Assembly (NCBI RefSeq): GCF_013702265.1
Contig: NZ_CP059348.1
Coordinates: 3,472,001 to 3,536,000, forward strand
DNA: 64,000 bases
Reading direction: 5' to 3'
Origin: Providencia rettgeri
Lineage (GTDB): Bacteria > Pseudomonadota > Gammaproteobacteria > Enterobacterales > Enterobacteriaceae
Below, in pieces: positions 29,158-40,645 of the stretch. Every line of letters begins with the position of its first letter. Position 1 is the first letter of the stretch. The notes beneath the pieces were generated by a model. It was given only the letters and a program-made list of their open reading frames with translations, searched no databases and had not been told where the DNA came from. The position numbers and the translations under genes were made by a program.

Positions 29158-29459
29158 TCTATCTTAATATCCTAAGCAAGAATTTCAGCGCATCCATTCA
29201 GAACTATAATCTTAAATTAAAAAATTTATTGGAATATAAACCCAGCCAATGAATTAACGCTAGACCAAAACAAGATAAAATCCAATATTAACTTCGATTT
29301 TAGTGATACTAATTCCAATATTGGAATTTATCTACAATTTCAATTAAGTGTCTCGATTTAGCTACTTTTCCTTTCCCACAACTCTCGCTATATCTGTTTG
29401 AGTTTTTACTTACATAAATAACTAATAAAGCTCGTTAACGAAATGGATGGGGAAAGGCT
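29158..29459. promoter_or_regulatory. cstA upstream region with perfect palindrome
   Basis: About 300 AT-rich bases. A perfect 18-bp palindrome AATTCCAATATTGGAATT lies at 29311-29328, about 130 bp before cstA, with half-site echoes TCCAATATT at 29281-29289 and TTGGAATA near 29230. It is likely an operator for an unidentified regulator. The cstA promoter must lie downstream of it; I see no clear CRP site. Confidence 0.6.
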
Positions 29460-31553
29460 ATGGGTAAACAATTGATTTGGATTGTTCTCGCTCTGCTCGG
29501 CGCGTTTTCACTCGGTTATATTGCATTAAACCGAGGTGAACAGATCAACGCCCTGTGGATCGTGGTCGCCGCGGTCTGTATTTATTTGATCGCATATCGT
29601 TACTATGGACTGTTTATTGCGAAAAAAGTCCTGCAAGTAGACTCTACACGTATGACACCAGCCATTCGTCACAACGATGGTCTGGATTATGTACCAACCG
29701 ACAAAAAAGTGTTATTTGGTCACCACTTTGCCGCCATTGCTGGCGCAGGTCCATTAGTCGGTCCTGTACTTGCAGCACAAATGGGTTATTTACCGGGTAT
29801 GCTGTGGCTGCTCGCAGGGGTAGTGCTGGCAGGGGCGGTACAAGATTTTATGGTGCTATTCGTATCTACTCGCCGCGATGGTCGCTCTTTGGGTGAACTC
29901 GTGAAAGAAGAAATGGGCAATACTGCTGGGGTCATTGCGCTGATTGCTTGCTTTATGATCATGGTGATCATCCTTGCTGTACTCGCGATGATTGTCGTGA
30001 AAGCATTAACACACAGCCCATGGGGAACTTATACCGTTGCCTTCACCATCCCACTGGCTATTTTTATGGGGATTTATACCCGCTATATTCGTCCGGGTCG
30101 TATTGGTGAAGTCTCAGTTATCGGTCTGATTTTCTTAGTTTTTGCGATTATTTCAGGTGGCTGGGTCGCAGAGAGTGAAACATGGGCGCCTTACTTTGAC
30201 TACACTGGCGTGCAGTTAACGTGGATGCTGGTCGGCTATGGTTTTGTGGCTGCCGTTCTACCTGTGTGGTTGCTATTAGCTCCACGTGATTATCTTTCAA
30301 CATTCTTGAAAATCGGGACAATTATTGGTTTGGCGATTGGTATTTTGATTTTAAATCCCAATCTACAAATGCCGTCATTAACTAAGTATATTGATGGAAC
30401 TGGCCCTGTGTGGGCGGGGGATTTATTCCCATTCTTATTTATTACTATCGCTTGTGGCGCCGTTTCTGGTTTTCACGCCTTAATCTCTTCTGGTACCACA
30501 CCGAAAATGCTCGCCAACGAAAACCAAGCTTGTTTTATCGGTTATGGTGGGATGTTGATGGAATCTTTCGTCGCTATCATGGCGTTAGTCGCAGCTTGTG
30601 TGATTGACCCAGGCGTTTATTTTGCGATGAACAGCCCAATGGCCATGTTAGCACCAGCAGGAACGACGGATGTTGTGGCTTCTGCGGCACAAGTTGTCAG
30701 CGGCTGGGGCTTCCAAATTACACCTGAACAATTAACGCAAATTGCCAACGAAGTCGGTGAAACCAGCATTATTTCCCGTGCAGGGGGTGCTCCAACACTG
30801 GCAGTCGGTATGGCGTATATTCTTCATGGCGCACTAGGCGGGTTGATGAATGTGGCATTCTGGTACCACTTCGCCATACTGTTTGAAGCGCTGTTTATCC
30901 TGACTGCGGTGGATGCCGGAACCCGTGCGGCACGCTTTATGCTGCAAGATTTGCTGGGTGTGGTTTCACCATCATTGAAAAGGACGGATTCTCTACCCGC
31001 TAACCTGATAGCCACTGCATTGTGTGTGCTGGCTTGGGGTTATTTCTTACATCAAGGCGTTGTTGACCCACTCGGTGGTATTAACACCTTATGGCCGCTG
31101 TTTGGTATCGCCAACCAAATGCTGGCAGGTATGGCGTTGATGCTGTGCGCGGTCGTTCTGTTCAAGATGAAGCGCCAAGCCTACGCATGGGTCGCGCTAT
31201 TACCAACAGCATGGTTATTGGTGTGTACGATGACCGCCGGCTGGGAAAAGACCTTCAGTGAAGATGCTCGCGTTGGTTTCTTAGCGGTCGCGAATAAGTT
31301 CCAAGCGATGTTAGATAGCGGCAACTTGCCACCGCAATATACGGAATCACAGTTAACTCAGTTGGTTTTCAATAACCGTTTAGATGCTGGCTTAACGATT
31401 TTCTTTATGATTGTAGTTGTGGTTCTCGCCCTATTCTCTATCCGTACCGCGTTGAAAGCATTGAAATCCAAGGAACCAACCGCCAACGAAGTTCCTTACG
31501 AACCAATGCCAGCCAACTACGAAGAGATTGTGGCAAACACCCGCCATCACTAA
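29460..31553 (+). CDS. cstA: Carbon starvation protein CstA (peptide/pyruvate transporter)
   Basis: A 697-residue inner-membrane protein with many helices, collinear with E. coli CstA through almost its full length (e.g. LNRGEQINALWIVVA, HNDGLDYVPTDKKVLFGHHF, GAGPLVGPVLAAQMGY). The family imports peptides or pyruvate during carbon limitation. AAAGG lies before the ATG. It is followed by an ERIC element and ybdD, the usual small partner gene. Choice of CstA over BtsT rests on sequence pattern. Confidence 0.94.
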   Translation: MGKQLIWIVLALLGAFSLGYIALNRGEQINALWIVVAAVCIYLIAYRYYGLFIAKKVLQVDSTRMTPAIRHNDGLDYVPTDKKVLFGHHFAAIAGAGPLVGPVLAAQMGYLPGMLWLLAGVVLAGAVQDFMVLFVSTRRDGRSLGELVKEEMGNTAGVIALIACFMIMVIILAVLAMIVVKALTHSPWGTYTVAFTIPLAIFMGIYTRYIRPGRIGEVSVIGLIFLVFAIISGGWVAESETWAPYFDYTGVQLTWMLVGYGFVAAVLPVWLLLAPRDYLSTFLKIGTIIGLAIGILILNPNLQMPSLTKYIDGTGPVWAGDLFPFLFITIACGAVSGFHALISSGTTPKMLANENQACFIGYGGMLMESFVAIMALVAACVIDPGVYFAMNSPMAMLAPAGTTDVVASAAQVVSGWGFQITPEQLTQIANEVGETSIISRAGGAPTLAVGMAYILHGALGGLMNVAFWYHFAILFEALFILTAVDAGTRAARFMLQDLLGVVSPSLKRTDSLPANLIATALCVLAWGYFLHQGVVDPLGGINTLWPLFGIANQMLAGMALMLCAVVLFKMKRQAYAWVALLPTAWLLVCTMTAGWEKTFSEDARVGFLAVANKFQAMLDSGNLPPQYTESQLTQLVFNNRLDAGLTIFFMIVVVVLALFSIRTALKALKSKEPTANEVPYEPMPANYEEIVANTRHH

Positions 31554-31635
31554 TACACCGGAGATTGAGAGCTGAGCTTAAACATTGATTTTTTAACTAT
31601 TTGTTTATTTAAATATTTTTCAAAACTCACTCTCT

Positions 31636-31760
31636 TTCTCCAAAATAGTTCGTGTTACAGCTAGGCGACAAACGAGGATATCCCTAGGAGCATAGATAAC
31701 TATGTGACTAGGGTAGCCGAGAGCAGTCAACAACGCTGTAGCGCGAAATATGAAGGAGAA
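31636..31760. repeat. ERIC element (enterobacterial repetitive intergenic consensus)
   Basis: The core around 31676-31722 (GATATCCCTAGGAGCATAGAT followed by AACTATGTGACTAGGGT) matches the ERIC1R and ERIC2 primer regions of the consensus. Imperfect terminal inverted repeats TTCTCCAAAATAGTTCGTG (31636-31654) and CGCGAAATATGAAGGAGAA (31742-31760) bound an element of 125 bp. That is close to the usual 126-127 bp. The right end contains the ybdD ribosome binding site. Confidence 0.85.
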
Positions 31761-31764
31761 AAAA

Positions 31765-31968
31765 ATGTTTGGAAACTTAGGGAAAGCAGCCCGTTATCTA
31801 GGCCAAGCCGCCAAAATGATGGTCGGCGTCCCCGACTACGACAACTACGTCACCCACATGCAACGTACCCATCCTGACCAAACGCCGATGACTTATGAGG
31901 AGTTTTTCAAAGAGCGGCAGGATGCTCGCTACGGCGGTAAAGGTAAAGGCGGGTTTAAATGTTGTTAA
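31765..31968 (+). CDS. ybdD: YbdD/YjiX-family small protein
   Basis: 67 residues: [21 protein letters not shown] then [26 protein letters not shown], a C-terminal [11 protein letters not shown] and a final CC. It matches YbdD/YjiX, small partners of CstA/BtsT transporters in which the transporter and this protein are thought to work together. The start is the ATG after the AAGGAG that forms the right end of the ERIC element. An upstream ATG at 31750 overlaps that site and is rejected. Confidence 0.92.
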   Translation: MFGNLGKAARYLGQAAKMMVGVPDYDNYVTHMQRTHPDQTPMTYEEFFKERQDARYGGKGKGGFKCC

Positions 31969-31995
31969 TCATTACTCTGGCTGAGCACCATCAAT

Positions 31996-32031
31996 AAAAA
32001 AGCCGAATACAGTACGAAACTGCATTCGGCT
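31996..32031 (-). terminator. Terminator between ybdD and efp
   Basis: AGCCGAAT (32001-32008) pairs with ATTCGGCT (32024-32031), with inner CAGT/ACTG. A5-6 before it gives a T run on the minus strand, serving efp. Confidence 0.75.
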
Positions 32032-32085
32032 CTTCTTGATCTCACTTCGCCACTCACTATAATGGCTGGCTTGATCTATCGGCGA

Positions 32086-32652
32086 TTATTTCACGCGTGA
32101 AACGTATTCGCCTGAACGAGTGTCAACTTTGATCACTTCGCCAATCTGAACGAACAGAGGAACTTTAACCACTGCACCAGTGCTTAACGTTGCTGGTTTA
32201 CCACCAGTACCTGCTGTATCGCCTTTCAGACCTGGATCTGTTTCAACAACTTCTAACTCAACGAAGTTCGGTGGAGTAACTGCGATTGGACGACCATCCC
32301 ACAGAGTTAAAATACACTCAGCTTGGTCAATCAGCCATTTGTCGTTATCACCGATAGCTTTAGCATCTGCTGCCAGCTGTTCGAAAGTTTCGTTGTTCAT
32401 GAAGTGCCAGAACTCACCGTCGTTGTACAGGTAAGTTAAGTTCATATCCATGACATCTGCGCCTTCGCAAGAGTCAGTAGATTTAAAGGTTTTTTCCAAC
32501 AACTTGTTAGAAAGCAGTTTACGCAGACGAACGCGTGCGAATGCTTGACCTTTACCCGGTTTAACGAATTCACTTTCAAGAATTGCACACGGCTCACCAT
32601 CTAACATGATTTTAAGACCTGAGCGGAATTCATTGGTACTATAAGTAGCCAT
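32086..32652 (-). CDS. efp: Translation elongation factor P
   Basis: A 188-residue three-domain factor that rescues ribosomes stalled at polyproline stretches. The modification site Lys34 lies in [10 protein letters not shown] and is the target of EpmA/EpmB, both encoded in this window. The C-terminal [18 protein letters not shown] signature is intact. It is divergent from epmB with only 42 bp between start codons, so promoters of one gene probably reach into the other. Confidence 0.98.
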   Translation of the reverse strand: MATYSTNEFRSGLKIMLDGEPCAILESEFVKPGKGQAFARVRLRKLLSNKLLEKTFKSTDSCEGADVMDMNLTYLYNDGEFWHFMNNETFEQLAADAKAIGDNDKWLIDQAECILTLWDGRPIAVTPPNFVELEVVETDPGLKGDTAGTGGKPATLSTGAVVKVPLFVQIGEVIKVDTRSGEYVSRVK

Positions 32653-32694
32653 GGAGATCCTCTATTTATAAACTAAAAATGGCATAGCCAAAAA

Positions 32695-33723
32695 ATGGTC
32701 GATATTATAACTCAAAATACCTCATCCAGAGAAGTCTGGATACAACAACTTGCTGAAGCAGTCACTAATCCGGATGAATTGCTGCAATTACTAAACTTAG
32801 AAGACCATCAGCCATCGCGAGAAGGTCATGAAGCACGTAAGTTATTCCCCTTACGCGTTCCGCGCCCTTTTATTTCGCGAATGAAAAAAGGTGATCCACT
32901 AGACCCTCTGTTATTGCAGGTATTAACCGCAAAAGCAGAGTTCGATATACATCCAGGTTTTTCTACTGATCCACTAGAAGAGCAGGATAACGCGATCCCG
33001 AGTTTACTCCACAAGTACCGTAACCGCGCACTAATGCTGGTTAAGGGGGGTTGTGCAGTGAACTGTCGATACTGCTTTCGCCGGCATTTTCCTTATGAAG
33101 ATAACAAAGGAAATAAAAATAACTGGTTGATGGCTGTGGATTATATAAAAAACCACAGTGAACTCAATGAAATCATCTTCTCTGGCGGTGATCCATTAAT
33201 GGCAAAAGACCACGAACTTGACTGGTTAATTAGCCAACTTGAGGAAATTCCACACATTACGCGCTTGCGAATTCATTCTCGCTTACCGGTGGTGATCCCT
33301 GAAAGAATTACAGATACCCTATGCCAGCGCTTATCCCAGTCACGTTTGCAGGTCATTATGGTAACCCACGTTAACCACGCTAACGAGATTGATGATGAAT
33401 TTACAAAAGCGATGCAGAGATTAAAACGTGCAGGCGTCACATTGCTCAACCAAAGCGTATTGCTCCGCCAAGTTAATGACAATGTCACTGCTTTGGCAAA
33501 CCTGAGCAATGCCCTATTTGATGCAGGAATTTTACCGTATTACTTGCATGTGCTCGATAAAGTCCAAGGTGCTGCCCACTTCTTAGTGAGTGATATTGAA
33601 GCTCGACAATTAATTCGTGAATTGTTAAGTCAGGTCTCGGGGTATTTAGTACCGAAGTTAGCGAGAGAAATTGGCGGGGAGCCAAGCAAAACCTTACTCG
33701 ATTTAAACTTGCGCCAAAGCTAG
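32695..33723 (+). CDS. epmB: EF-P beta-lysylation protein EpmB (lysine 2,3-aminomutase-like)
   Basis: A 342-residue radical-SAM enzyme that converts (S)-alpha-lysine to (R)-beta-lysine for attachment to EF-P. The 4Fe-4S/SAM motif C120-x3-C124-x2-C127 (GGCAVNCRYCFRRHF) is present, as are GGDPLM and the C-terminal GGEPSKT region of the KamA family. It is divergent from efp. Ribosome site is weak. Length equals E. coli EpmB. Confidence 0.97.
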   Translation: MVDIITQNTSSREVWIQQLAEAVTNPDELLQLLNLEDHQPSREGHEARKLFPLRVPRPFISRMKKGDPLDPLLLQVLTAKAEFDIHPGFSTDPLEEQDNAIPSLLHKYRNRALMLVKGGCAVNCRYCFRRHFPYEDNKGNKNNWLMAVDYIKNHSELNEIIFSGGDPLMAKDHELDWLISQLEEIPHITRLRIHSRLPVVIPERITDTLCQRLSQSRLQVIMVTHVNHANEIDDEFTKAMQRLKRAGVTLLNQSVLLRQVNDNVTALANLSNALFDAGILPYYLHVLDKVQGAAHFLVSDIEARQLIRELLSQVSGYLVPKLAREIGGEPSKTLLDLNLRQS

Positions 33724-33755
33724 TCTGAGTTAATAAACATCAAAACTAATAGGCA

Positions 33756-33786
33756 TAAAAAAACCCGCTTAACTGATTAAGCGGGT
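33756..33786. terminator. Bidirectional terminator between epmB and yjeI
   Basis: A 10-bp stem ACCCGCTTAA (33763-33772) and TTAAGCGGGT (33777-33786) with a CTGA loop. A8 on the left gives a good T run for the minus-strand yjeI; the plus strand has only TCTTATT. Confidence 0.8.
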
Positions 33787-33801
33787 CTTATTGATACATG
33801 A

Positions 33802-34146
33802 TTATTGGCACTTATAAACTTGGCCAACCATTTTGCTATCAACAGGAACAAAGCTAGATAGGACAGTTTCGCTTGGGCTTGAAGCACCAAAAATCACGTT
33901 ACCACCCATTGCTGCAGCTTTGTTACGTAAATCATTTGCTGCGCCGCGCATGGAGCTAGACTCGTTATTAACGCCGCTCAACCAGTTGCTTTGAGTTCCA
34001 GTGACTTGACCAAGAAGTTGGCATTCGCTTCCAGGTTGATTTTCAACAAAACGAACTTGTGAGCCTGCCGCAGTCAGATCATTGGTTGATGTACAACCTG
34101 CTAAAGTTAGTAATGCAGCAGCACCAAGCAAGACTTTAATTCGCAT
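33802..34146 (-). CDS. yjeI: DUF4156 lipoprotein YjeI
   Basis: About 114 residues with a lipoprotein signal peptide (MRIKVLLGAAALLTLAGC, lipobox LAGC). It has the conserved PGSECQLLGQVTGTQSNWLSG and GAANDLRNKAAAMGGNVI blocks of E. coli YjeI, an outer-membrane lipoprotein of unknown function. An in-frame ATG four codons upstream is rejected because AGGG sits between the two. Position between groEL and epmB matches E. coli. Confidence 0.92.
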   Translation of the reverse strand: MRIKVLLGAAALLTLAGCTSTNDLTAAGSQVRFVENQPGSECQLLGQVTGTQSNWLSGVNNESSSMRGAANDLRNKAAAMGGNVIFGASSPSETVLSSFVPVDSKMVGQVYKCQ

Positions 34147-34158
34147 GTTTTCCCTCAT

Positions 34159-34542
34159 TTTTTATTGTGTTTTTGCAGCTGGTTGTTGAACCTTTATAGC
34201 TCCAATCACTCAAAATTCTGTTTTATGGCAGTAAATTAGCTTACTCGATGTACTTATAAACTTTTCAATTATTGCCAATCGCTCAGAGTTTATCACAAAA
34301 CCATCAAGACGCTCGTGATGTTCTTTACTTATTTAAACTATTTTTTACCTTGGATTAAATATAACCCGATGAGTCACCTTAACGCAAAAATAAGTAATAA
34401 ACCTCATAAATGCAAAGCACAAAAGCATTAATTTGATTGCCTATAAAAAAACCGGCACCACTCGATAACTCATGGTGCCGGTCGTATTTTGGCTTGTAGC
34501 CACTAGTTAGTGGCTACTGGCGCACAATGTTTGCCTGTTGGC
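34159..34542. promoter_or_regulatory. yjeI upstream region and groEL terminator
   Basis: 384 bp between yjeI and the end of groL. The yjeI promoter must be in the left part, but I cannot pick it confidently. The right part holds the groEL terminator: ACCGGCACCA (34451-34460) with TGGTGCCGGT (34473-34482) and a T run on the minus strand. Nothing else is evident. Confidence 0.7.
34445..34482 (-). terminator. Intrinsic terminator of groESL
   Basis: A perfect 10-bp GC-rich stem with a 12-nt loop. Minus-strand T run at 34451-34445. Confidence 0.88.
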
Positions 34543-36198
<1,656 letters not shown>

Positions 36199-36239
36199 TT
36201 AAATTCTTTTCGTTTGATGAAAGTTTTAAGTGAAAATTC

Positions 36240-36689
<450 letters not shown>

Positions 36690-37250
36690 TTAAGGTTTAG
36701 GCGGGTTATCTTGGTTGGAATCTGAAGATTTATCGTCAGGAACACGATGGCTTTCACCATCAATAGTACTTTTACGATCAATAGTACTTTCACGATCAAT
36801 AGTATAAGAAGGGTCATCTTGCTTGCGTTGGTACTCACCTTCAAAGGTATTGCCGTTTTGATAACCTCCACCCTGAAAACCATTTCCAGGTTGGTAAAAC
36901 TTGATGTGCGGGATTAAACGCATCACAAATAATTTTTGTACTGGTGGTAGTAATAAAAGTAGTCCAATAAAGTCCGTAAAGAATCCAGGAACAATAAGTA
37001 AAAATCCTGCTAACACTAACGCCACACTTTTAATCATTTCAGCGGCAGGACTTTCACCACTCATTAATTTTTGTTGTATTTGCATGACATTTTTCATCCC
37101 TTGGTTCTTCACAAGTGAAACCCCCAAACAGGATGTGAGCACCACTAAAATTAATGTCATCAACACACCAATTTCAGCCGCAACTCGGACAAAAATGACC
37201 GACTCTATATACACCAAAATACATATCAGAATTAGTGGTAACCAGCGCAC
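36690..37250 (-). CDS. fxsA: FxsA-family membrane protein
   Basis: 186 residues. Several hydrophobic helices in the first 105 residues (LPLILICILVYIESVIFV; VLAGFLLIVPGFFTDFIGLLLLL) match FxsA, known in E. coli for relieving phage T7 exclusion by the F plasmid when overproduced. The C-terminal tail from about 120 is hydrophilic and contains three near-identical six-residue repeats (TIDRES, TIDRKS, TIDGES) encoded by an 18-bp tandem repeat. This tail is probably lineage-specific. It lies upstream of groES as in E. coli. Confidence 0.92.
   Translation of the reverse strand: MRWLPLILICILVYIESVIFVRVAAEIGVLMTLILVVLTSCLGVSLVKNQGMKNVMQIQQKLMSGESPAAEMIKSVALVLAGFLLIVPGFFTDFIGLLLLLPPVQKLFVMRLIPHIKFYQPGNGFQGGGYQNGNTFEGEYQRKQDDPSYTIDRESTIDRKSTIDGESHRVPDDKSSDSNQDNPPKP
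36751..36804 (-). repeat. Three 18-bp tandem repeats within fxsA
   Basis: CTTTCACCATCAATAGTA, CTTTTACGATCAATAGTA and CTTTCACGATCAATAGTA follow without gaps, in frame, encoding a six-residue repeat in the hydrophilic tail. Confidence 0.9.
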
Positions 37251-37652
37251 AAGTACTCCTTAATATCAATAAGCTACTGCATTTTTCGGGGCTAAATGAA
37301 AACCTTTGTGAACTATCTCTAAGAGACTACTATTCATATTCGCTTTTTTCATCAGTATAGCCATAATAATTGGGTCTCTGATCGTGATTTTCAACTCATG
37401 GACTAAGATCATTAACAAGGCTTATCTGTGATTTAAATCACACAATATAAATTCTATTGCACTAATCAATCCATAAAATGATCTAGGTTCAAGGTATGGG
37501 GTGATAAAGGGCATATGATCACCCCATAAGTCAGTAGAACATAATACTGATAAAGGAGTAATAGGTGGTAATCACCTAGAAGTTTAGTTTTAGGATATAT
37601 TTTTAAAAGCGCATAAACGGACAGTAACTGTAATCTAATTAAGAAGGTTCTC
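37251..37652. promoter_or_regulatory. aspA control region and leader
   Basis: 402 bp. It contains a perfect CRP site (37427-37442) and, downstream, a perfect 11-bp stem TATGGGGTGAT/ATCACCCCATA (37495-37505 and 37518-37528) with a 12-nt loop. If transcription starts about 40-60 bp after the CRP site, the hairpin lies near or in a roughly 150-nt aspA leader. The left end also carries the fxsA promoter. Confidence 0.7.
37427..37442. promoter_or_regulatory. CRP binding site upstream of aspA
   Basis: TGTGA-TTTAAA-TCACA, a perfect palindrome identical to the CRP consensus halves. aspA is CRP-activated in enterics. Confidence 0.85.
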
Positions 37653-39077
37653 ATGTCAAACAATACTCGTATCGAAGAAGACCTGTTAGGTAAAAAAGAA
37701 GTTCCAGCTGATGCCTATTATGGTGTTCATACTCTGCGTGCGATTGAAAACTTTTATATCAGCGACCGCACCATTAACGATGTCCCAGAATTTATTCGCG
37801 GCATGGTAATGGTAAAAAAAGCAGCCGCACTAGCTAACAAAGAACTGCACACTATTCCTCGTAATATCGCAGATACCATCATCAAAGCGTGTGACGTTGT
37901 TTTGAATGAAGGCAAATGCATGGATCAGTTCCCAGTTGACGTATTCCAAGGTGGTGCGGGCACATCACTGAACATGAATACCAACGAAGTTCTGGCAAAC
38001 ATCGGTCTTGAACTGATGGGTCATAAAAAAGGTGAATATGAATTCTTAAACCCAAATGACCATCTGAACAAAAGCCAATCAACCAACGATGCATACCCTA
38101 CCGGTTTCCGTATCGCGGTTTATAACTCTGTTCTGAAGTTAATCGATTCTGTTACTTACCTGAAAAAAGGTTTTGAAAGTAAAGCAGAAGAGTACAAAGA
38201 CATCCTGAAAATGGGTCGTACTCAATTACAAGACGCAGTACCAATGACTGTTGGTCAGGAATTCCATGCTTTCGCAACTCTTCTTAAAGAAGAAGAGAAA
38301 AATCTGAAACGTAGCATCGATTTACTGCTCGAAGTTAACTTAGGTGCAACTGCTATCGGTACTGGCCTGAACACAGCCCCTGGTTACCAAGAACTGGCTG
38401 TTAAAAAATTAGCAGAAGTAACAGGTTTAGCCTGTGTACCATCAGAAGACTTAATCGAAGCAACGTCTGACTGTGGTGCTTACATCACTGTTCACGCTAG
38501 CCTGAAACGTTTAGCAGTTAAACTGTCTAAAATCTGTAACGACTTACGTTTACTTTCCTCTGGTCCTCGTGCGGCACTGAAAGAAATTAATCTGCCAGAA
38601 TTACAAGCAGGTTCTTCTATCATGCCAGCAAAAGTTAACCCAGTAATCCCTGAAGTTGTTAACCAAGCATGTTTCAAAGTTATGGGTAACGACATCTGCG
38701 TAACGATGGCTGCTGAAGCAGGTCAATTACAATTAAACGTAATGGAACCAGCAATTGGTCAAGCGATGTTCGAATCCATTTCTCTGATGAGCAATGCATG
38801 CCGCAACTTAGTCGAAAAATGCGTTAACGGCATTACTGTTAACAAAGAAATCTGCGAAGCGTTTGTATTCAACTCTATCGGTATCGTAACTTACCTGAAC
38901 CCATTCATCGGTCACCACAACGGTGATATCGTGGGTAAAATCTGTGCTGAAACAGGTAAGAGCGTACGTGAAGTTGTCCTAGAACGCGGACTGCTGACCG
39001 AAGCGCAACTGGATGATATCTTCTCTGTTGAGAACCTAAAACATCCAGCATATAAAGCAAAAAGATTTGACGACTAA
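37653..39077 (+). CDS. aspA: Aspartate ammonia-lyase (aspartase)
   Basis: A 474-residue enzyme that converts L-aspartate to fumarate and ammonia. The fumarase/aspartase signature loop [15 protein letters not shown] is present, with the [12 protein letters not shown] and [16 protein letters not shown] active-site regions. AGAAGG precedes the ATG. It is followed by dcuA; together they supply and exchange fumarate for the fumarate reductase encoded nearby. Slightly shorter than E. coli (478). Confidence 0.98.
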   Translation: MSNNTRIEEDLLGKKEVPADAYYGVHTLRAIENFYISDRTINDVPEFIRGMVMVKKAAALANKELHTIPRNIADTIIKACDVVLNEGKCMDQFPVDVFQGGAGTSLNMNTNEVLANIGLELMGHKKGEYEFLNPNDHLNKSQSTNDAYPTGFRIAVYNSVLKLIDSVTYLKKGFESKAEEYKDILKMGRTQLQDAVPMTVGQEFHAFATLLKEEEKNLKRSIDLLLEVNLGATAIGTGLNTAPGYQELAVKKLAEVTGLACVPSEDLIEATSDCGAYITVHASLKRLAVKLSKICNDLRLLSSGPRAALKEINLPELQAGSSIMPAKVNPVIPEVVNQACFKVMGNDICVTMAAEAGQLQLNVMEPAIGQAMFESISLMSNACRNLVEKCVNGITVNKEICEAFVFNSIGIVTYLNPFIGHHNGDIVGKICAETGKSVREVVLERGLLTEAQLDDIFSVENLKHPAYKAKRFDD

Positions 39078-39148
39078 TTATTTATGTTTAGCATAAATAA
39101 TTCTTAAGAATAAGGGCACGACTTTCCACCGGATAGCGTGCCTTTTTT
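39076..39148 (+). terminator. Hairpin and terminator after aspA
   Basis: Two stems: AATTATTTATG/CATAAATAATT (39076-39086, 39092-39102) starting in the stop codon, then GGCACG/CGTGCC (39115-39120, 39137-39142) followed by six T. The second is a standard intrinsic terminator, so dcuA expression needs read-through or its own promoter. Confidence 0.75.
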
Positions 39149-39217
39149 CATGAATGCACACACAAATAATTAACATAACAGTTTCATAATTTTCATTTTT
39201 GTCGAGGAGTAAACACT

Positions 39218-40540
39218 ATGTTAGCCGTAGAATTTGTCATTGTTCTGCTGGCCATTTTTTTAGGGGCCCGTCTTGGAGGGATAGGTATCGGTTTTGCCGG
39301 TGGCCTTGGTGTTCTGGTACTCGCTGCAATTGGCGTGAAACCGGGAACCATTCCTTTTGACGTAATCTCTATCATCATGGCAGTTATTGCCGCCATCTCT
39401 GCAATGCAAATTGCGGGTGGTTTGGATTACTTGGTTGCTCAAACAGAAAAATTACTGCGTCGCAATCCAAAATACATCACTATCCTTGCCCCTATCGTGA
39501 CCTATTTCCTGACTCTGTTCGCAGGTACAGGTAATATCTCATTAGCCACTCTGCCAGTTATCGCAGAAGTTGCGAAAGAGCAAGGCGTGAAACCATGTCG
39601 TCCACTGTCTACGGCGGTTGTTGCAGCTCAAATTGGTATCACAGCATCACCAATCTCTGCGGCAGTTGTTTACATGGCATCGGTCATGGAAAACCCAGCA
39701 ATGGTTGGCGCTGGTAACACCGTTAGCTACATCACGCTGTTAGGTATTTTATTACCAGCAACGTTCTTAGCTATCATCCTGATGTCTTTCATTATCTCTT
39801 GGACATTTAACTCTAAACTGTCTGATGACCCAATCTACCAAAAACGTTTAGCTGAAGGCTTAGTTGAACTGCGCGGTAGCCAAGTTAAAGAGATCAAACC
39901 AGGTGCTAAAGCGTCTGTTCTGCTGTTCTTACTTGGCGTTGTTGGTGTAGTTTGCTACGCAATCATCAACAGCCCAAGTTTAGGCATTGTAGCAACCCCA
40001 CTGATGAACACCACTAACGCTATCCTGATCATCATGCTGACTGTGGCTACGTTAATCACTGTTCTGTGCCGTGTAAACACTGATGCAATCCTGAACTCAA
40101 GTACCTTCAAAGCAGGTATGAGCGCATGTATCTGTATCTTAGGTGTTGCGTGGTTAGGTGATACTTTCGTACAACACAACATTGATTGGATTAAAGAAAC
40201 TGCAGGTGACTTAATCCACGAACACTCATGGATGTTAGCAGTTATCTTCTTCTTCTGTTCTGCGCTTCTGTACTCTCAAGCAGCAACAGCGAAAGCACTG
40301 ATGCCTATGGCTCTGGCTCTGAACGTTAGCCCATTAACCGCTATCGCTTCATTCTCAGCAGTATCCGGTCTGTTCATTCTGCCTACTTACCCAACTCTGG
40401 TTGCGGCGGTACAAATGGATGACACCGGTACAACTCGCATCGGTAAATTCGTCTTTAACCACCCATTCTTTATTCCGGGTACTATCGCTGTGGCACTGGC
40501 CGTTACCTTCGGCTTCCTGTTCGGCGGTATGATGCTGTAG
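39218..40540 (+). CDS. dcuA: Anaerobic C4-dicarboxylate transporter DcuA
   Basis: A 440-residue, multi-helix inner-membrane antiporter that exchanges aspartate, fumarate or malate for succinate. Family segments are LLAIFLGARLGGIGIGFAGG, LTLFAGTGNISLATLPVIAEVAKE and GVKPCRPLS, then QIGITASPISAA. A GAGGAG site precedes the ATG. Its partner aspA is upstream. In E. coli cutA and dsbD follow; here a lipid-type gene cluster takes their place. Confidence 0.97.
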   Translation: MLAVEFVIVLLAIFLGARLGGIGIGFAGGLGVLVLAAIGVKPGTIPFDVISIIMAVIAAISAMQIAGGLDYLVAQTEKLLRRNPKYITILAPIVTYFLTLFAGTGNISLATLPVIAEVAKEQGVKPCRPLSTAVVAAQIGITASPISAAVVYMASVMENPAMVGAGNTVSYITLLGILLPATFLAIILMSFIISWTFNSKLSDDPIYQKRLAEGLVELRGSQVKEIKPGAKASVLLFLLGVVGVVCYAIINSPSLGIVATPLMNTTNAILIIMLTVATLITVLCRVNTDAILNSSTFKAGMSACICILGVAWLGDTFVQHNIDWIKETAGDLIHEHSWMLAVIFFFCSALLYSQAATAKALMPMALALNVSPLTAIASFSAVSGLFILPTYPTLVAAVQMDDTGTTRIGKFVFNHPFFIPGTIAVALAVTFGFLFGGMML

Positions 40541-40568
40541 TCATCAATACAATGACTTAGAAACAGAG

Positions 40569-40598
40569 AAACCGTGGCTTTCGAGTCACGGTTTTTTT
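40569..40598 (+). terminator. Intrinsic terminator of dcuA
   Basis: AAACCGTG (40569-40576) and CACGGTTT (40587-40594) followed by T to 40598. Confidence 0.85.
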
Positions 40599-40645
40599 AT
40601 GTCTGCACTAATCACCTCTGTGCTGACATATTTATACTGGCCAAA

